A stretch of 29,669 nucleotides of DNA, taken from JAZQLP01 sp045629205 (lineage in GTDB: Bacteria > Bacillota > Clostridia > Oscillospirales > UBA644). Both the position numbers and the translations under genes were made by a program. This document shows, piece by piece, positions 1 to 8,686 of the stretch. Location: positions 1-29,669 of the forward strand of contig JAZQQT010000081.1 of assembly GCA_045629205.1 (NCBI GenBank), in the 5' to 3' direction. The notes under the pieces are model-generated. The model had not been told where the DNA came from and searched no databases. It was given only the letters and a program-made list of their open reading frames with translations. Numbering within the stretch: the first letter of the stretch is position 1; the number at the start of each line of letters is the position of its first letter.

Positions 1-230
1 CCTTCCGTTAAAATTTCCAGAAGGTTTATTCTGCTTGAAATTTTATTGCTGTTTACGGTTATTACCGTTATTATATCAAAAATGATGTGCCCGAAAGCGA
101 ACCAAAGAATTTTCTCGAAAGACCTGTTTCCGTTTGAAATACGGTATAAACGGCTGGTGATAATGAGAAATATCATTATCACGGCGCATACTATTTCACA
201 ACGGAGCACAAGCAACGGATAAAATTCCAT
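1..230 (-). CDS. Partial gene: N-terminus of a predicted membrane protein (possibly GGDEF-type sensor)
   Basis: Reading from the ATG at 230-228 leftward gives 76 codons without a stop up to the window edge, so only the N-terminus is seen. The start is supported by AGAGG seven bases upstream (in 231-242) and by a good promoter at 263-291. The peptide begins MEFYPLLVLRCEIVCAVIMI and has a hydrophobic segment at about residues 13-25, a basic stretch (residues 27-40), then a second apolar stretch at about 42-60. From memory this style (short exposed start, LxLRCEI, then FDIITVxTVN) resembles the membrane-spanning N-termini of clostridial GGDEF-domain proteins. That is a family-level guess; no catalytic domain lies in the window. 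It is separated from L1 by a terminator and its own promoter, so it is not part of the lipoprotein operon. Confidence 0.6.
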   Translation of the reverse strand, partial: MEFYPLLVLRCEIVCAVIMIFLIITSRLYRISNGNRSFEKILWFAFGHIIFDIITVITVNSNKISSRINLLEILTE

Positions 231-262
231 CAGTAACCTCTTTTCAAAAGTAATACTGTATA

Positions 263-291
263 ATTCTATCATAAACAGATGTTTATGTCAA
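263..291 (-). promoter_or_regulatory. SigA-type promoter for the left-edge gene
   Basis: On the minus strand, TTGACA (286-291) is a perfect -35 and TAGAAT (263-268) a 5-of-6 match to the -10, with a 17-nt spacer. The start codon at 230 would leave a leader of about 26 nt, too short for a riboswitch. The promoter lies just downstream of the L1 terminator and drives transcription away from the array. Confidence 0.75.
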
Positions 292-310
292 TGAAATAAT
301 TATGATAATA

Positions 311-337
311 AAAAAAGAGCCCCTTTTCGGGCTCTTT
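311..337 (-). terminator. Rho-independent terminator ending the lipoprotein array
   Basis: On the minus strand the 9-bp stem AAAGAGCCC / GGGCTCTTT (314-337) closes a 6-nt loop and is followed at once by a run of T. The T-tract exists only on the minus-strand side, so it terminates transcripts arriving from L1, whose stop codon lies about 20 bp upstream. It is the only clear terminator I see in the window. Confidence 0.9.
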
Positions 338-355
338 GAAAAATATAATAATCGG

Positions 356-1705
356 TTATTTTGCCTTGTCGTTCATCTCTGTCTGGATGGCATCTGAAAT
401 TCCGGATATGACGCTTGATATCGCTTCGCCGCTTTCAAAGCTGTCAAATCCTTTGTAAGCGATCTCGTAACTCTTTTCCACCTGAGCAAGACTGATAACG
501 CTGACACCTTCTACGGCTTTTACGAAATTCTCGTAATCAATCTGGTAATTAAAGAGGTTGGTTTCGTAATAATCTTTCCATCCGTTCGGATAGTTTACCG
601 AATCAATCGGATCGAAAAGAGCGTCTGCGATAACGCCGAGCTCATCTCCGCTGAATTTTGTAAAAGAACTGAACAGGAAATACAGGTGACCGCATAAACT
701 GTGAGAGGGGATAAGCATGGATGAAACGGTATCTTTGTTCCCTCCGGGGCCGTATGCAAACGGAATATATCCCGTTTTGACATCCTCGCTGACGAAAGCG
801 GGGGAGGAGCAGAAGAGATAGGTATAAAGCTGAGTGTCGCGGAAAAGGTCGTCTGTTGCGCCGCGTCCGCCTATTATCCCCGACGAAAGCATATCACTTA
901 AATAATCATAGGCTTCCATAGCTCTTTCACTTTCGAGATTTGATATGTAATAGCCGTTTGATTTGGAGATCGGTTCTTCGCCGTTGGAACGGATGGCAAC
1001 AAATGGGAGAAGAACCGGATCTCTTCCGCTGTCGAAAATCATTCCTATATGCTCGCCGTTTTCGTCATTGAATGTGACTTCGGAAAATACTTTTTTCATA
1101 TTTTCCCAGTTCCATTCGCCTTGTTCAAGATATTCATGAGGATCCGAGAAGCCGCCGGCTTCGATTATCTCCATATTGACGAGTAACATTCCGCCGACAT
1201 TCGGCAGATGGCACCATAAATACGGAAAGATACCGTAATGATTTCCGCCGTAATATGTTTCGGAAAGAAGCGAAGGTGTTCCCCATTTGATATCCGTTCT
1301 GTCTTCAACGGCAATGTCCTCAAAGGGAATAAGAAGCGAAGATTTATACATATCGAAGGCATTATTCGGTCCGTCGGCTACTATATCCGCAGATGAATTT
1401 CCCGATGCGGCAGCGGCGAGTAAGCGTGACGGGATGTTGCCGTAAGAGGAAATATCTATTTTTATATTCAATATTTTTTCGACGTCGGACAAATGATTAA
1501 GCAGACTGTCTCCGACTGCGGTTTCTCCCGGTTCCGGATCGAGGAACTTGGATGAGGACTGATAAATCACCAGCTTTTCTCCATTGAACGAAGTCGGTTC
1601 GAAATCCTCGTTGAAGTCAAAAGGCTGTTTTGTATTGCATGCCGATATGCTGACCGTAAAGAAAACGGTTATTAAAACCAGTGAAAAAAAACGTCTGAGA
1701 TTCAT
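356..1705 (-). CDS. L1: divergent solute-binding-like lipoprotein, last gene of the array
   Basis: This 449-residue protein has a lipoprotein signal ending ISAC (Cys23) and an acidic linker (residues 29-37). The mature fold follows the type 1 solute-binding order: a first strand at 44-48, the small-residue stretch AAASGNSSADIV at 98-109, YGI at 157-159, WNW at 198-200, a YGP element at 318-320 and YPNGW at 372-376. It is a singleton. The SNGGY element of its neighbours reads SNGEE (240-244), and the segment before YGP is rich in Tyr, Phe and Cys. Binding of a sugar-like ligand is inferred from the family; the specificity is unknown. The start has a strong GGAGG site. L2 ends only 13 bp upstream, so the two are surely co-transcribed, and the terminator follows the stop. 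Confidence 0.9.
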   Translation of the reverse strand: MNLRRFFSLVLITVFFTVSISACNTKQPFDFNEDFEPTSFNGEKLVIYQSSSKFLDPEPGETAVGDSLLNHLSDVEKILNIKIDISSYGNIPSRLLAAAASGNSSADIVADGPNNAFDMYKSSLLIPFEDIAVEDRTDIKWGTPSLLSETYYGGNHYGIFPYLWCHLPNVGGMLLVNMEIIEAGGFSDPHEYLEQGEWNWENMKKVFSEVTFNDENGEHIGMIFDSGRDPVLLPFVAIRSNGEEPISKSNGYYISNLESERAMEAYDYLSDMLSSGIIGGRGATDDLFRDTQLYTYLFCSSPAFVSEDVKTGYIPFAYGPGGNKDTVSSMLIPSHSLCGHLYFLFSSFTKFSGDELGVIADALFDPIDSVNYPNGWKDYYETNLFNYQIDYENFVKAVEGVSVISLAQVEKSYEIAYKGFDSFESGEAISSVISGISDAIQTEMNDKAK

Positions 1706-1718
1706 ATTTCCTCCGTGC

Positions 1719-3065
1719 TTATTGCCCGTAATTGAGTTTTTCGTCTATGATTTGATTTAAAAAGTCTTTTACCGATTCCATTTCGCTTTGCGCGCCTCCG
1801 CGACCGAAAAGAATGTTTTCCATCGCGCTTTCAACAGGCTCGTCGTTGCTCCACTGATTTGTGCCGTAAAGGACGCCGATAGGATAGTAGTTCATTGTTT
1901 CGAGTCCGGTCATATATGTTTCGTAGTCGGAATCGCAGTAAAAAATATTCTCTTTTGTGTAATCCTTCCAGCCTTCGGGATAAAGTCCGGCATCAAGCGG
2001 CTCAAACAAATCATCGACAATTACTCCTATATCGGAGTTTTCAAATCCAGAAAGTATCGTGAAAGCGTAGTAACTTCTGCTGTATGAATAGGCTGCGACG
2101 ATATCCTTATTACCGTGTGGACCGTAAGGAAACCTGATTATTGAATATTCGATTTCATCGTTTACCGCAGGTCCTCCATCCATCATAAACGGCCAGATCC
2201 TGCCTTCAACCCAAAGATCCCACGGTGTGCCGTTGGTTCCGAGTGTTAAAATGCCGTCGTTAACGAGTCCTACCACAAATTCCATCGCTTCGAATGCGTT
2301 TTGTTCGGTCAGTCCCGACTGATATGTTCCGTCGATTTCTTTTATGATATATCCGCCGTTTGAGATAATAGGACCGAAGAATGATTTTCCGCCCAAAAGA
2401 GGCCCCGGACATAACATTCCGACGTGGTTTTCTTCACCTTCGGTTACAGTGCCCTTAACGAGCTCCACACGAAGATTTTCCCAGTTCCATTCGCCTTTTT
2501 CAAAATATTCGTGCGGATCGGTCAATCCGAGGTCTCGCATCATATTCATATTGATCTGAATAAAACCGGAAACGCCCGGCGCCCCGTCGCCGAGATAATT
2601 TATGATACCGTATTGTGTTCCTCCGAATGTTCCTTCAATAAGAAGAGAGGGAATACCGAATTTGATATCTTTGGTATTTTTGACTCCTATTTCTTCAAAC
2701 GGTGTGAGGATACCGAGAGTGTAACATTCATACAAAATATCATTGTTACAGAAAATCATATCACAGCCGTTTCCTCCGTTAAGAGTCATGGCGAGTATTT
2801 TGTTTTCGAGATTTCCGGATTCGTTTGCTATTCTGACATTGTAATCTTTTTCTGTTTTTTCGATTCGGTTAAGGAATCTGTCTGATGATGCAGACGCTCC
2901 GCGTTGTCTTTTTTCTGAAAGCCATTCATCTTTTGAAAAAACGGTAAAAGCGGCTCCGAGAAAATTGATTTCGGAATCATCTTCAAAAATAAAATCCTTT
3001 TGCCCGCAGGAAATCAGTGTGAAAGACAGACAAATAAGAATGGACAAGGATAAAAACTTTCTCAT
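1719..3065 (-). CDS. L2: solute-binding-like lipoprotein, subfamily A
   Basis: The gene encodes 448 residues from the ATG at 3065, chosen because the product then begins with a textbook lipoprotein signal (MRKFLSLSIL, lipobox LISC, Cys20). An in-frame ATG at 3251 would add 62 non-signal residues and overlap L3. The ribosome site is weak (AGGT, 3072-3075). Visible elements in order are the acidic linker, RGASASSDRFLNRIEKTEKD at about 57-76, CDMIFC (about 100-105), IPSLLIEGTFGGTQYGI, GEWNWENLR (about 195), SNGGYIIKEIDG, FPYGPHGNKD and YPEGWKDY. A 44-nt tract (2328-2371) is identical to part of L7, five genes away. The ligand is unknown; a carbohydrate is the family default. Confidence 0.9.
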   Translation of the reverse strand: MRKFLSLSILICLSFTLISCGQKDFIFEDDSEINFLGAAFTVFSKDEWLSEKRQRGASASSDRFLNRIEKTEKDYNVRIANESGNLENKILAMTLNGGNGCDMIFCNNDILYECYTLGILTPFEEIGVKNTKDIKFGIPSLLIEGTFGGTQYGIINYLGDGAPGVSGFIQINMNMMRDLGLTDPHEYFEKGEWNWENLRVELVKGTVTEGEENHVGMLCPGPLLGGKSFFGPIISNGGYIIKEIDGTYQSGLTEQNAFEAMEFVVGLVNDGILTLGTNGTPWDLWVEGRIWPFMMDGGPAVNDEIEYSIIRFPYGPHGNKDIVAAYSYSRSYYAFTILSGFENSDIGVIVDDLFEPLDAGLYPEGWKDYTKENIFYCDSDYETYMTGLETMNYYPIGVLYGTNQWSNDEPVESAMENILFGRGGAQSEMESVKDFLNQIIDEKLNYGQ

Positions 3066-3121
3066 TGTGTGACCTATGATAAGAATATGATGAGATATTA
3101 AACGGGTAACGGAATATTGTT

Positions 3122-4477
3122 TTATCCGTTGAGTTTTTCGTCTATAAGTTCCTGTAATATATCTTTTACGGAGTCCATTCCTGCCTGAGCCGTTAAACGG
3201 CCGAAAAGTATCTCGTCCATCGTGTTTTCCACTTCTCCTGTATTTGTCCACAGATTTGTTCCGTAAAGGACCCCGATCGGATAGTAATTCAGGTTATTAA
3301 GTCCGGTCATAAATGTGTCAAAATCCGAATCGCTGTAGAAAAGATTATCGCGGGCGTAATCCTTCCATCCTTCGGGATAAAGCGAAGTATCCAACGGCTC
3401 GAAAAGATCATCGACGATTATACCTGTTTCATCACCGGCAAACGCAGAAAGGATGGTGAATGCGTAATAACTTCTGTTGAAAGAATATGCCGCAACCAGA
3501 TCTTTGTTCCCGGAGGGACCGTATGGGAATCTTACAACGGAATATTCTATCTCGCTTTCGGTATTATTCATAATACCGCCGTCATTTTTTAACGGCCATG
3601 TCTTTCCTTCTTTCCATATATCGTCACATGATCCGGACGGACCGATATTTAGCAGACCGTCATTGACGAGTCCTGTCATAAACTCGATTGCCTCTATTGC
3701 GTTTGTTTCGCAGAGACCGGATTTATATACTCCGTCTATTTCCTTGATTATGTAACCGCCGTTTGTGAGAATTGCGCCGAAAAACGCTCTTGCTCCGGGT
3801 GTAGGATAGTCGCTTACCATTCCGACGTGTTGAATCTCTCCGTCCGTAAATGTTCCCTGATTAAGCACGACGCGGAGGTTTTCCCAGTTCCATTCGCCTT
3901 TTTCCTCATATTCGTGAGGGTCTGTCATCGAAAGTTCACTCAGCAGGTCCATATTAATCGATATCAGACCGTTAAATGAAGGAATCGCGTCGCCGAGGTA
4001 GTTTACTATACCGTATTGCGTTCCTCCGAATGTTCCTTCGACAAGAAGCGACGGGATACCGAATTTTATGGCTTCGTTGTCATCAACACCGATTTCGCTG
4101 AAAGGTGTGAGTATTCCGAGTGAATAAAAATTAAAGAGGACGTCATTACCGCATGTGATCATATCGACACCGCTCCCTCCGTTGAGAGACATGGCAAGTA
4201 TTTTTGATTCGATATTACCATAGTTATTGCTGATTATCACATTGTAATTTTTTTCGATTTGTTCGATCCTGTCGAGAAATCTGTCTGTCGAAGCGCTTTC
4301 GCCGCGTTTCCTTTTTACCGGGAACCATTCACTTTCCGAATATACAGTGAATGTATTTCCGCGGAAATTGACTTCATCGTCTTCTTCAAAAATCGACGGC
4401 TGTTTTGGTGCGCATGCGGAGAAGCATGCAACCGAAATAATCGTAATCAGACAAAAAGCAAGGATTCTTTTAAACAT
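3122..4477 (-). CDS. L3: solute-binding-like lipoprotein, subfamily A
   Basis: The product is 451 residues from the ATG at 4477, which has AGAGG seven bases upstream (4485-4489). An upstream in-frame ATG at 4537 would bury the signal peptide and is rejected. The signal MFKRILAFCLITIISVACFS ends in FSAC (Cys22), which differs from the LISC/LVSC boxes of most subfamily A members. The body keeps DRFLDRIEQIEKNYNV, WNWENLR, FPYGPSGNKD and YPEGWKDYA. The first Cys of the subfamily A CDMxxC motif is Val here (VDMITC). The loop after HVGM reads SDYPTPG and closely matches L12 (SDYPIPG), nine genes away, although the adjacent genes differ there. The 3' end reads IDEKLNG. Confidence 0.92.
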   Translation of the reverse strand: MFKRILAFCLITIISVACFSACAPKQPSIFEEDDEVNFRGNTFTVYSESEWFPVKRKRGESASTDRFLDRIEQIEKNYNVIISNNYGNIESKILAMSLNGGSGVDMITCGNDVLFNFYSLGILTPFSEIGVDDNEAIKFGIPSLLVEGTFGGTQYGIVNYLGDAIPSFNGLISINMDLLSELSMTDPHEYEEKGEWNWENLRVVLNQGTFTDGEIQHVGMVSDYPTPGARAFFGAILTNGGYIIKEIDGVYKSGLCETNAIEAIEFMTGLVNDGLLNIGPSGSCDDIWKEGKTWPLKNDGGIMNNTESEIEYSVVRFPYGPSGNKDLVAAYSFNRSYYAFTILSAFAGDETGIIVDDLFEPLDTSLYPEGWKDYARDNLFYSDSDFDTFMTGLNNLNYYPIGVLYGTNLWTNTGEVENTMDEILFGRLTAQAGMDSVKDILQELIDEKLNG

Positions 4478-4553
4478 TATATTTCCTCTTATATGAATTG
4501 AACTGAAAATCGTTTTTAATTTTATGCCGATTCTCATAAATGTTTCTTTTCTT

Positions 4554-5897
4554 TTATTTTATGCCGTTCAGCTTTTCGTTTATGAGATCCGTAAAAATAT
4601 CATCAACAGAGTTTATTTCTCCCTGAATTGAACCGAGACCTTTGAGAATGTTGTAAAACGCCGTTTCCACAACTCCGCTTTGTGACCACTGGTTTGTGCC
4701 GTAAAGGATACCGAGCGGGTAGAAATGTGTTGTGTTAAGAGCAAGCAGATATGTTTCGTAATCCGAATCGCTTAAGAAGTTATTCTCGATCGCATAATCT
4801 TTCCAGCCATCCGGATACAGAGAGGGTGCCAACGGTTCAAAAAGATCGTCTACGATTATGCCGATTTCGTCATTTGAAAAAGAAGCAAGGATTGAAAAAG
4901 CATAATAATTCCTGTTCAGGGAAAATCCGGCGACTATATCTTTGTTTCCGGAAGGACCGTACGGAAATCTGACAATGCTGGAATTACCTGTTGCAACTGA
5001 ATTTAAGTAACTCAGAAACAACCAGTTGCCATCTTCAAACCAATGTCCCCATGTACCGCCCATTACCATTTCAATAAAACCTTCGTTAGTGAGTTCGGTG
5101 ATAAACTCAATTGCTTCTGTCGTGTTTTCTTCTGTAAGTCCGGATTTATATATTCCGTCGACTTGCTTAATCAAGTATCCGTTGTTGGAAATGATAGCAG
5201 GCATAAATCCGTATAAACCGCCGAGCATGGTTTCGCAAATCATTCCGACGTGTTTAAGTTCACCGTCGACATAAGTTCCTTTTATGAGTTCGGAACGGAA
5301 ATTCTCCCAGTTCCATTCACCTTTTTCCACGTATTCGTGCGGGTCAGTAACAGATAATCTTTCAAACTGATCGTTATTGAGCGTAAGTAACCCGCTTACG
5401 GAAGGAATACTGTCACCGAAATAGTTTAAAACTCCGTATTGTGTTCCGTTAAAATTCCCCTGAAAGAGGAGCGAGGGAATGCCGAACTTTTCTGAGGAGT
5501 GGTCTTTTACTCCGATTTCTTCAAACGGTGTAAGGATTCCGAGTTCGTAAAACGCATAAAGAGAGTCGTCGCCGCAGTAAAGCAAATCGCAGCCGCCTCC
5601 TCCGTTGAGAGTTATGGATAGTATTGTGGTTTGCAGGTTTTCTCCACATAATACATTTTTGATTTTAACATTGTAATCTTTTTCGATTTGTTCGATTCGG
5701 TCTAAAAATCTGTCGCCGGAAGCACTGGCTCCGCGCGTTCGGTTTTCGGAAACCAATGAGACTGTGGAATAAACGGTGAACGTGTTCCCCAGAAAATTAA
5801 TTTCGGAATCTTCTTCAAAAACGAACTCTTTTTGTCCACATGAAATCAATGTGAATAACAACAAAATGAGAATAATCAACGAGATGACTTTTTTCAT
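4554..5897 (-). CDS. L4: solute-binding-like lipoprotein, subfamily A
   Basis: This 447-residue lipoprotein (signal MKKVISLIILILLLFTLISC, Cys20) has a good AAGGAGA site before the ATG. It belongs to a variant group with L8 and L9. L4 and L8 share an extra Cys-containing insert before the small-residue stretch (L4 reads LCGENLQTTIL where most copies read EHDNLQxKIL). All three replace the EGKTWPM element by WLF (DGNWLFL here). CDLLYC, WNWENFR, FPYGPSGNKDIVAGFS and YPDGWKDY are otherwise intact. The gap to L3 (76 bp) has a short echo of this gene's 3' end: TTTTATGCCG near 4520 recurs at 4557-4566. This is probably a small relic or chance. Confidence 0.92.
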   Translation of the reverse strand: MKKVISLIILILLLFTLISCGQKEFVFEEDSEINFLGNTFTVYSTVSLVSENRTRGASASGDRFLDRIEQIEKDYNVKIKNVLCGENLQTTILSITLNGGGGCDLLYCGDDSLYAFYELGILTPFEEIGVKDHSSEKFGIPSLLFQGNFNGTQYGVLNYFGDSIPSVSGLLTLNNDQFERLSVTDPHEYVEKGEWNWENFRSELIKGTYVDGELKHVGMICETMLGGLYGFMPAIISNNGYLIKQVDGIYKSGLTEENTTEAIEFITELTNEGFIEMVMGGTWGHWFEDGNWLFLSYLNSVATGNSSIVRFPYGPSGNKDIVAGFSLNRNYYAFSILASFSNDEIGIIVDDLFEPLAPSLYPDGWKDYAIENNFLSDSDYETYLLALNTTHFYPLGILYGTNQWSQSGVVETAFYNILKGLGSIQGEINSVDDIFTDLINEKLNGIK

Positions 5898-5922
5898 AAT
5901 ATGTCTCCTTTGTGGTCGGTTA

Positions 5923-7275
5923 TTATTTTGTTAAATTCAGTTTTTCGTCTATCAGTTCCTTTAAAGTGCTTTTTACGGAATCCATTTTTGCCTGCGCCGA
6001 TCCTCTGCCGAAAAGAATATCGTCAAGTGCGCTTTCGACCTCTCCGCTTTGCGTCCACATGTTCTTGCCGTAAAGGACTCCGAGAGGATAGTAATTCATC
6101 GTTTCAAGACCGGTCATAAACGTTTCGTAATCGTAATCGTTATAAAACACATTATCGATCGCGTAATTTTTCCATCCTTCGGGATAAAGCGAAGCATCCA
6201 GCGGCTCGAAAAGATCATCTATGATTATTCCTATCTCATCGTTATCAAACGATGAGAGCATGGAAAAGGCATAATAATTTCTGTTTACGGAGTAGGCTGC
6301 GACGATGTCCTTGCTGCCGGACGGACCGTATGGGAATCTGATGACAGACGATGCTATATCTTTGGAAACGGTAAGGCCGCCCGAGATGTTCATCGGCCAG
6401 GTTTTTCCTTCATACCAGATTTCTTCCTGTCCGCCTGCTATTTCAATCAGACCCTGCTCGACAAGCCCCGACATGAAATCCATGGCTTCTATTGCGTTTG
6501 ATTCGCTCAGCCCGGATTTATACACACCGTCAATTTCTTTTATGAGATAACCGCCGTTGGCTATGATCGCTCCGAAAAACGTAAGCATTCCGGGTTGTAA
6601 TCCGTCGCTTATCATGCCGACGTGCTTGATTTCACCGTCGTCAAACGTTCCCTGCGCAAGAACCGTCCGGAAATTTTCCCAGTTCCATTCGCCTTTTTCG
6701 GCATATTCATGCGGATCGGTCATCGCGAGATCTCTGAGAAGTTCCATGTTTATCGTAATTAATCCTTCCATGCTGGGAGTTGAATCACCGAGGTAGTTTG
6801 TTATGCCGAATTGTGTTCCGTCAAAAGTGCCTTCGACCAAAAGCGAGGGAATACCGAATTTCTCGTCCTTGTTATCTTTTACACCGATTTCTTCAAAAGG
6901 CGTAAGAATGCCGAGAGTGTAAAAATTATACAGAACATCGTTGCCGCAATGAATCATATCGCACCCGCCTCCGCCGTTAAGCGTCATTGCGAGTATTTTA
7001 GTTTGAATATTATCGTGTTCGTTGCGTATTTTAACATTATAGTCTTTTTCGATCTGTTCGATCCTGTCTAAAAAACGGTCATGCGAAGCGCTTCCTCCGC
7101 GCACTCTTTTTTCGGGAAGCCACGGACCCGAAAACATCGTGCCCGAATATACAGTGAAGGCATTCCCCATAAAATTTATTTCGGAATCTTCATTGAAATC
7201 AAATTCTTTTTGTCCGCATGAAACAAGCGTAAATGAAATTATTGCAATAAGAATTAATGAAAAGGCTTTTTTCAT
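5923..7275 (-). CDS. L5: solute-binding-like lipoprotein, subfamily A
   Basis: L5 is a 450-residue lipoprotein (lipobox LVSC, Cys20; AAGAGG upstream of the ATG). Between the first strand and the RGGSASHDRFLDRIEQIE helix it has a three-residue-longer loop, SGTMFSGPWLPEKR. The same SGTxFS start occurs in L11, and the two also share the linker, the signal end and the GG(Q/D)EExW segment before EGKTWP. They are probably sisters although six genes apart. CDMIHC, IPSLLVEGTFDGTQFGI, GEWNWENFR, ANGGYLIKEIDG, FPYGPSGSKD and YPEGWKNYA are clear. It follows L6 by 34 bp and precedes L4 by 25 bp, consistent with one message. Confidence 0.92.
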   Translation of the reverse strand: MKKAFSLILIAIISFTLVSCGQKEFDFNEDSEINFMGNAFTVYSGTMFSGPWLPEKRVRGGSASHDRFLDRIEQIEKDYNVKIRNEHDNIQTKILAMTLNGGGGCDMIHCGNDVLYNFYTLGILTPFEEIGVKDNKDEKFGIPSLLVEGTFDGTQFGITNYLGDSTPSMEGLITINMELLRDLAMTDPHEYAEKGEWNWENFRTVLAQGTFDDGEIKHVGMISDGLQPGMLTFFGAIIANGGYLIKEIDGVYKSGLSESNAIEAMDFMSGLVEQGLIEIAGGQEEIWYEGKTWPMNISGGLTVSKDIASSVIRFPYGPSGSKDIVAAYSVNRNYYAFSMLSSFDNDEIGIIIDDLFEPLDASLYPEGWKNYAIDNVFYNDYDYETFMTGLETMNYYPLGVLYGKNMWTQSGEVESALDDILFGRGSAQAKMDSVKSTLKELIDEKLNLTK

Positions 7276-7309
7276 CTAATACCTCTTTAGGCGATAATAT
7301 AAAACTGAT

Positions 7310-8659
7310 TTATTTCATATTGTTGATCGATTTATTTATTGCTTCCTGCAGCAGCGCTGAAACGGAATCCATTTCTGCCTGCGCCGTTCCCCGTCCGGCA
7401 AGAATATTGTTCAGCGCTGTTTCTACTTCTCCCGCCTGCGACCACGGTGTCGTTCCGAAAAGTATTCCCATCGGATAGTAATTCATTGTTTCAAGTCCGA
7501 TCATATACGTTTCATAATCTGTATCGCTGTAAAACAGGTTTTCGATGGCATAATCCTTCCAGCCTTCGGGATAAAGACTTACGTCGAGAGGCTCCATAAA
7601 ATCGTCTATGATCGTGCCGATCGCATCATTATCAAACGATGATAACATCGTAAACGCGTAATAGTTTCTGTTTGTTGAATAGGTGGCTACTATATCCTTG
7701 TTTCCGGACGGTCCGTATGGAAATCTGACCATTGAATAATCTATTTCTTCGGAGCTCCACCACAGTTTGCCTTCATTCATCATGGGCCATGTCTTGCCTT
7801 CGGCACAGATATCCCATGCCGTTCCGCCGGCGACCTGCATGAGTCCGTCCTGAACGAGCTGTGTCATAAACTCCATCGCTTCTATCGCGTTTGATTCGGT
7901 AAGCCCCGATTTATATACTCCGTCGATCCCTTTGACGATAAAACCTCTGTTTGCGACAATAGCGGGGAAGAAGGAACGCATACCGCCCCCCTGAGCATCG
8001 GTCAGCATACCTACGTGCTTTATTTCTCCGTCATCAAAAGTTCCCTGTGCCAGCACAACACGGAAGTTTGCCCAGTTCCATTCGCCTTTTTCGATATATT
8101 CGTGCGGATCGTCCATTTCAAATTCGGAGAGAAGCTTCATGTTGATTGCGATAAGACCGCTTAATGCCGGAACCGAGTCGCCGAGATAGTTTACTATTCC
8201 GTATTGTGTTCCTCCGAACGTTCCTTCAAACAGAAGCGACGGGATACCGAATTTTTCGGCATTGTGATCCTTTACGCCTATTTCTTCAAACGGTGTCAGA
8301 ATTCCGAGATTGTAGAAATTGAAGAGGCTGTCGTTGCCGCAATAAACCATATCGCAGCCGCCTCCGCCATTCAGCGTAAGAGCAAGGATCTTGCCCTGCA
8401 GATTGTCGTGTTCGTTCCGGAATTTGACATTGTAATCGTTTTCGATTTGCTCGATTCTGTCAAGAAATCTGTCTGTTGAAGCGTTGCTTCCGCGTTTTCT
8501 TTTTTCAGACAGCCATTCCGATTCGGAATATACCGTAAAAGTGCTTCCGAGAAAATCGACTTCTGAGCCTTCTTCGTTAAAATTAAAATTGTTCTGCGCG
8601 CACGAAATCAACGTAAAAGACAGACAGATAAGGATAAACAAAGATATTGTTTTTTTCAT
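7310..8659 (-). CDS. L6: solute-binding-like lipoprotein, subfamily A
   Basis: The 449-residue protein shows lipobox LISC (Cys20), an acidic/Asn linker (22-36), DRFLDRIEQIE (63-73), CDMVYC (102-107), IPSLLFEGTF (139-148), WNW (195-197), FPYGP (313-317) and YPEGW (363-367). The conserved SNGGYIIKEIDG element is altered to ANRGFIVKGIDG (236-247): a Gly becomes Arg and Glu becomes Gly in what is normally a near-invariant turn, so ligand contacts may differ. The loop at 279-300 reads GTAWDICAEGKTWPMMNEGK and ends in two Trp. Its GTAWDI part matches L10 in protein and, over 22 nt, in DNA. GAGG precedes the start. The 3' end is SINNMK. Confidence 0.92.
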   Translation of the reverse strand: MKKTISLFILICLSFTLISCAQNNFNFNEEGSEVDFLGSTFTVYSESEWLSEKRKRGSNASTDRFLDRIEQIENDYNVKFRNEHDNLQGKILALTLNGGGGCDMVYCGNDSLFNFYNLGILTPFEEIGVKDHNAEKFGIPSLLFEGTFGGTQYGIVNYLGDSVPALSGLIAINMKLLSEFEMDDPHEYIEKGEWNWANFRVVLAQGTFDDGEIKHVGMLTDAQGGGMRSFFPAIVANRGFIVKGIDGVYKSGLTESNAIEAMEFMTQLVQDGLMQVAGGTAWDICAEGKTWPMMNEGKLWWSSEEIDYSMVRFPYGPSGNKDIVATYSTNRNYYAFTMLSSFDNDAIGTIIDDFMEPLDVSLYPEGWKDYAIENLFYSDTDYETYMIGLETMNYYPMGILFGTTPWSQAGEVETALNNILAGRGTAQAEMDSVSALLQEAINKSINNMK

Positions 8660-8686
8660 GGGGAATTCCTCATATATTAAATTTTA

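Noticed and set aside
2424..2885. A 153-codon plus-strand frame opposite L2.
   Set aside because: It mirrors conserved sense codons such as WNW and TFGGTQYGI; similar antisense frames elsewhere are by-products of paralogy.
3066..3251. A 62-codon N-terminal extension of L2, and similar extensions of L3 (4478-4537) and L10 (14302-14391).
   Set aside because: Each extension puts the lipoprotein signal inside the protein and overlaps the upstream gene; the internal ATG yields a proper signal peptide, with a good AGAGG site for L3 and L10 and a weaker AGGT for L2.
4515..4566. A repeated TTTTATGCCG in the L4-L3 gap, suggesting a second gene-end relic.
   Set aside because: The match is only 10-12 nt in AT-rich sequence and may be chance; too weak to list as a feature.
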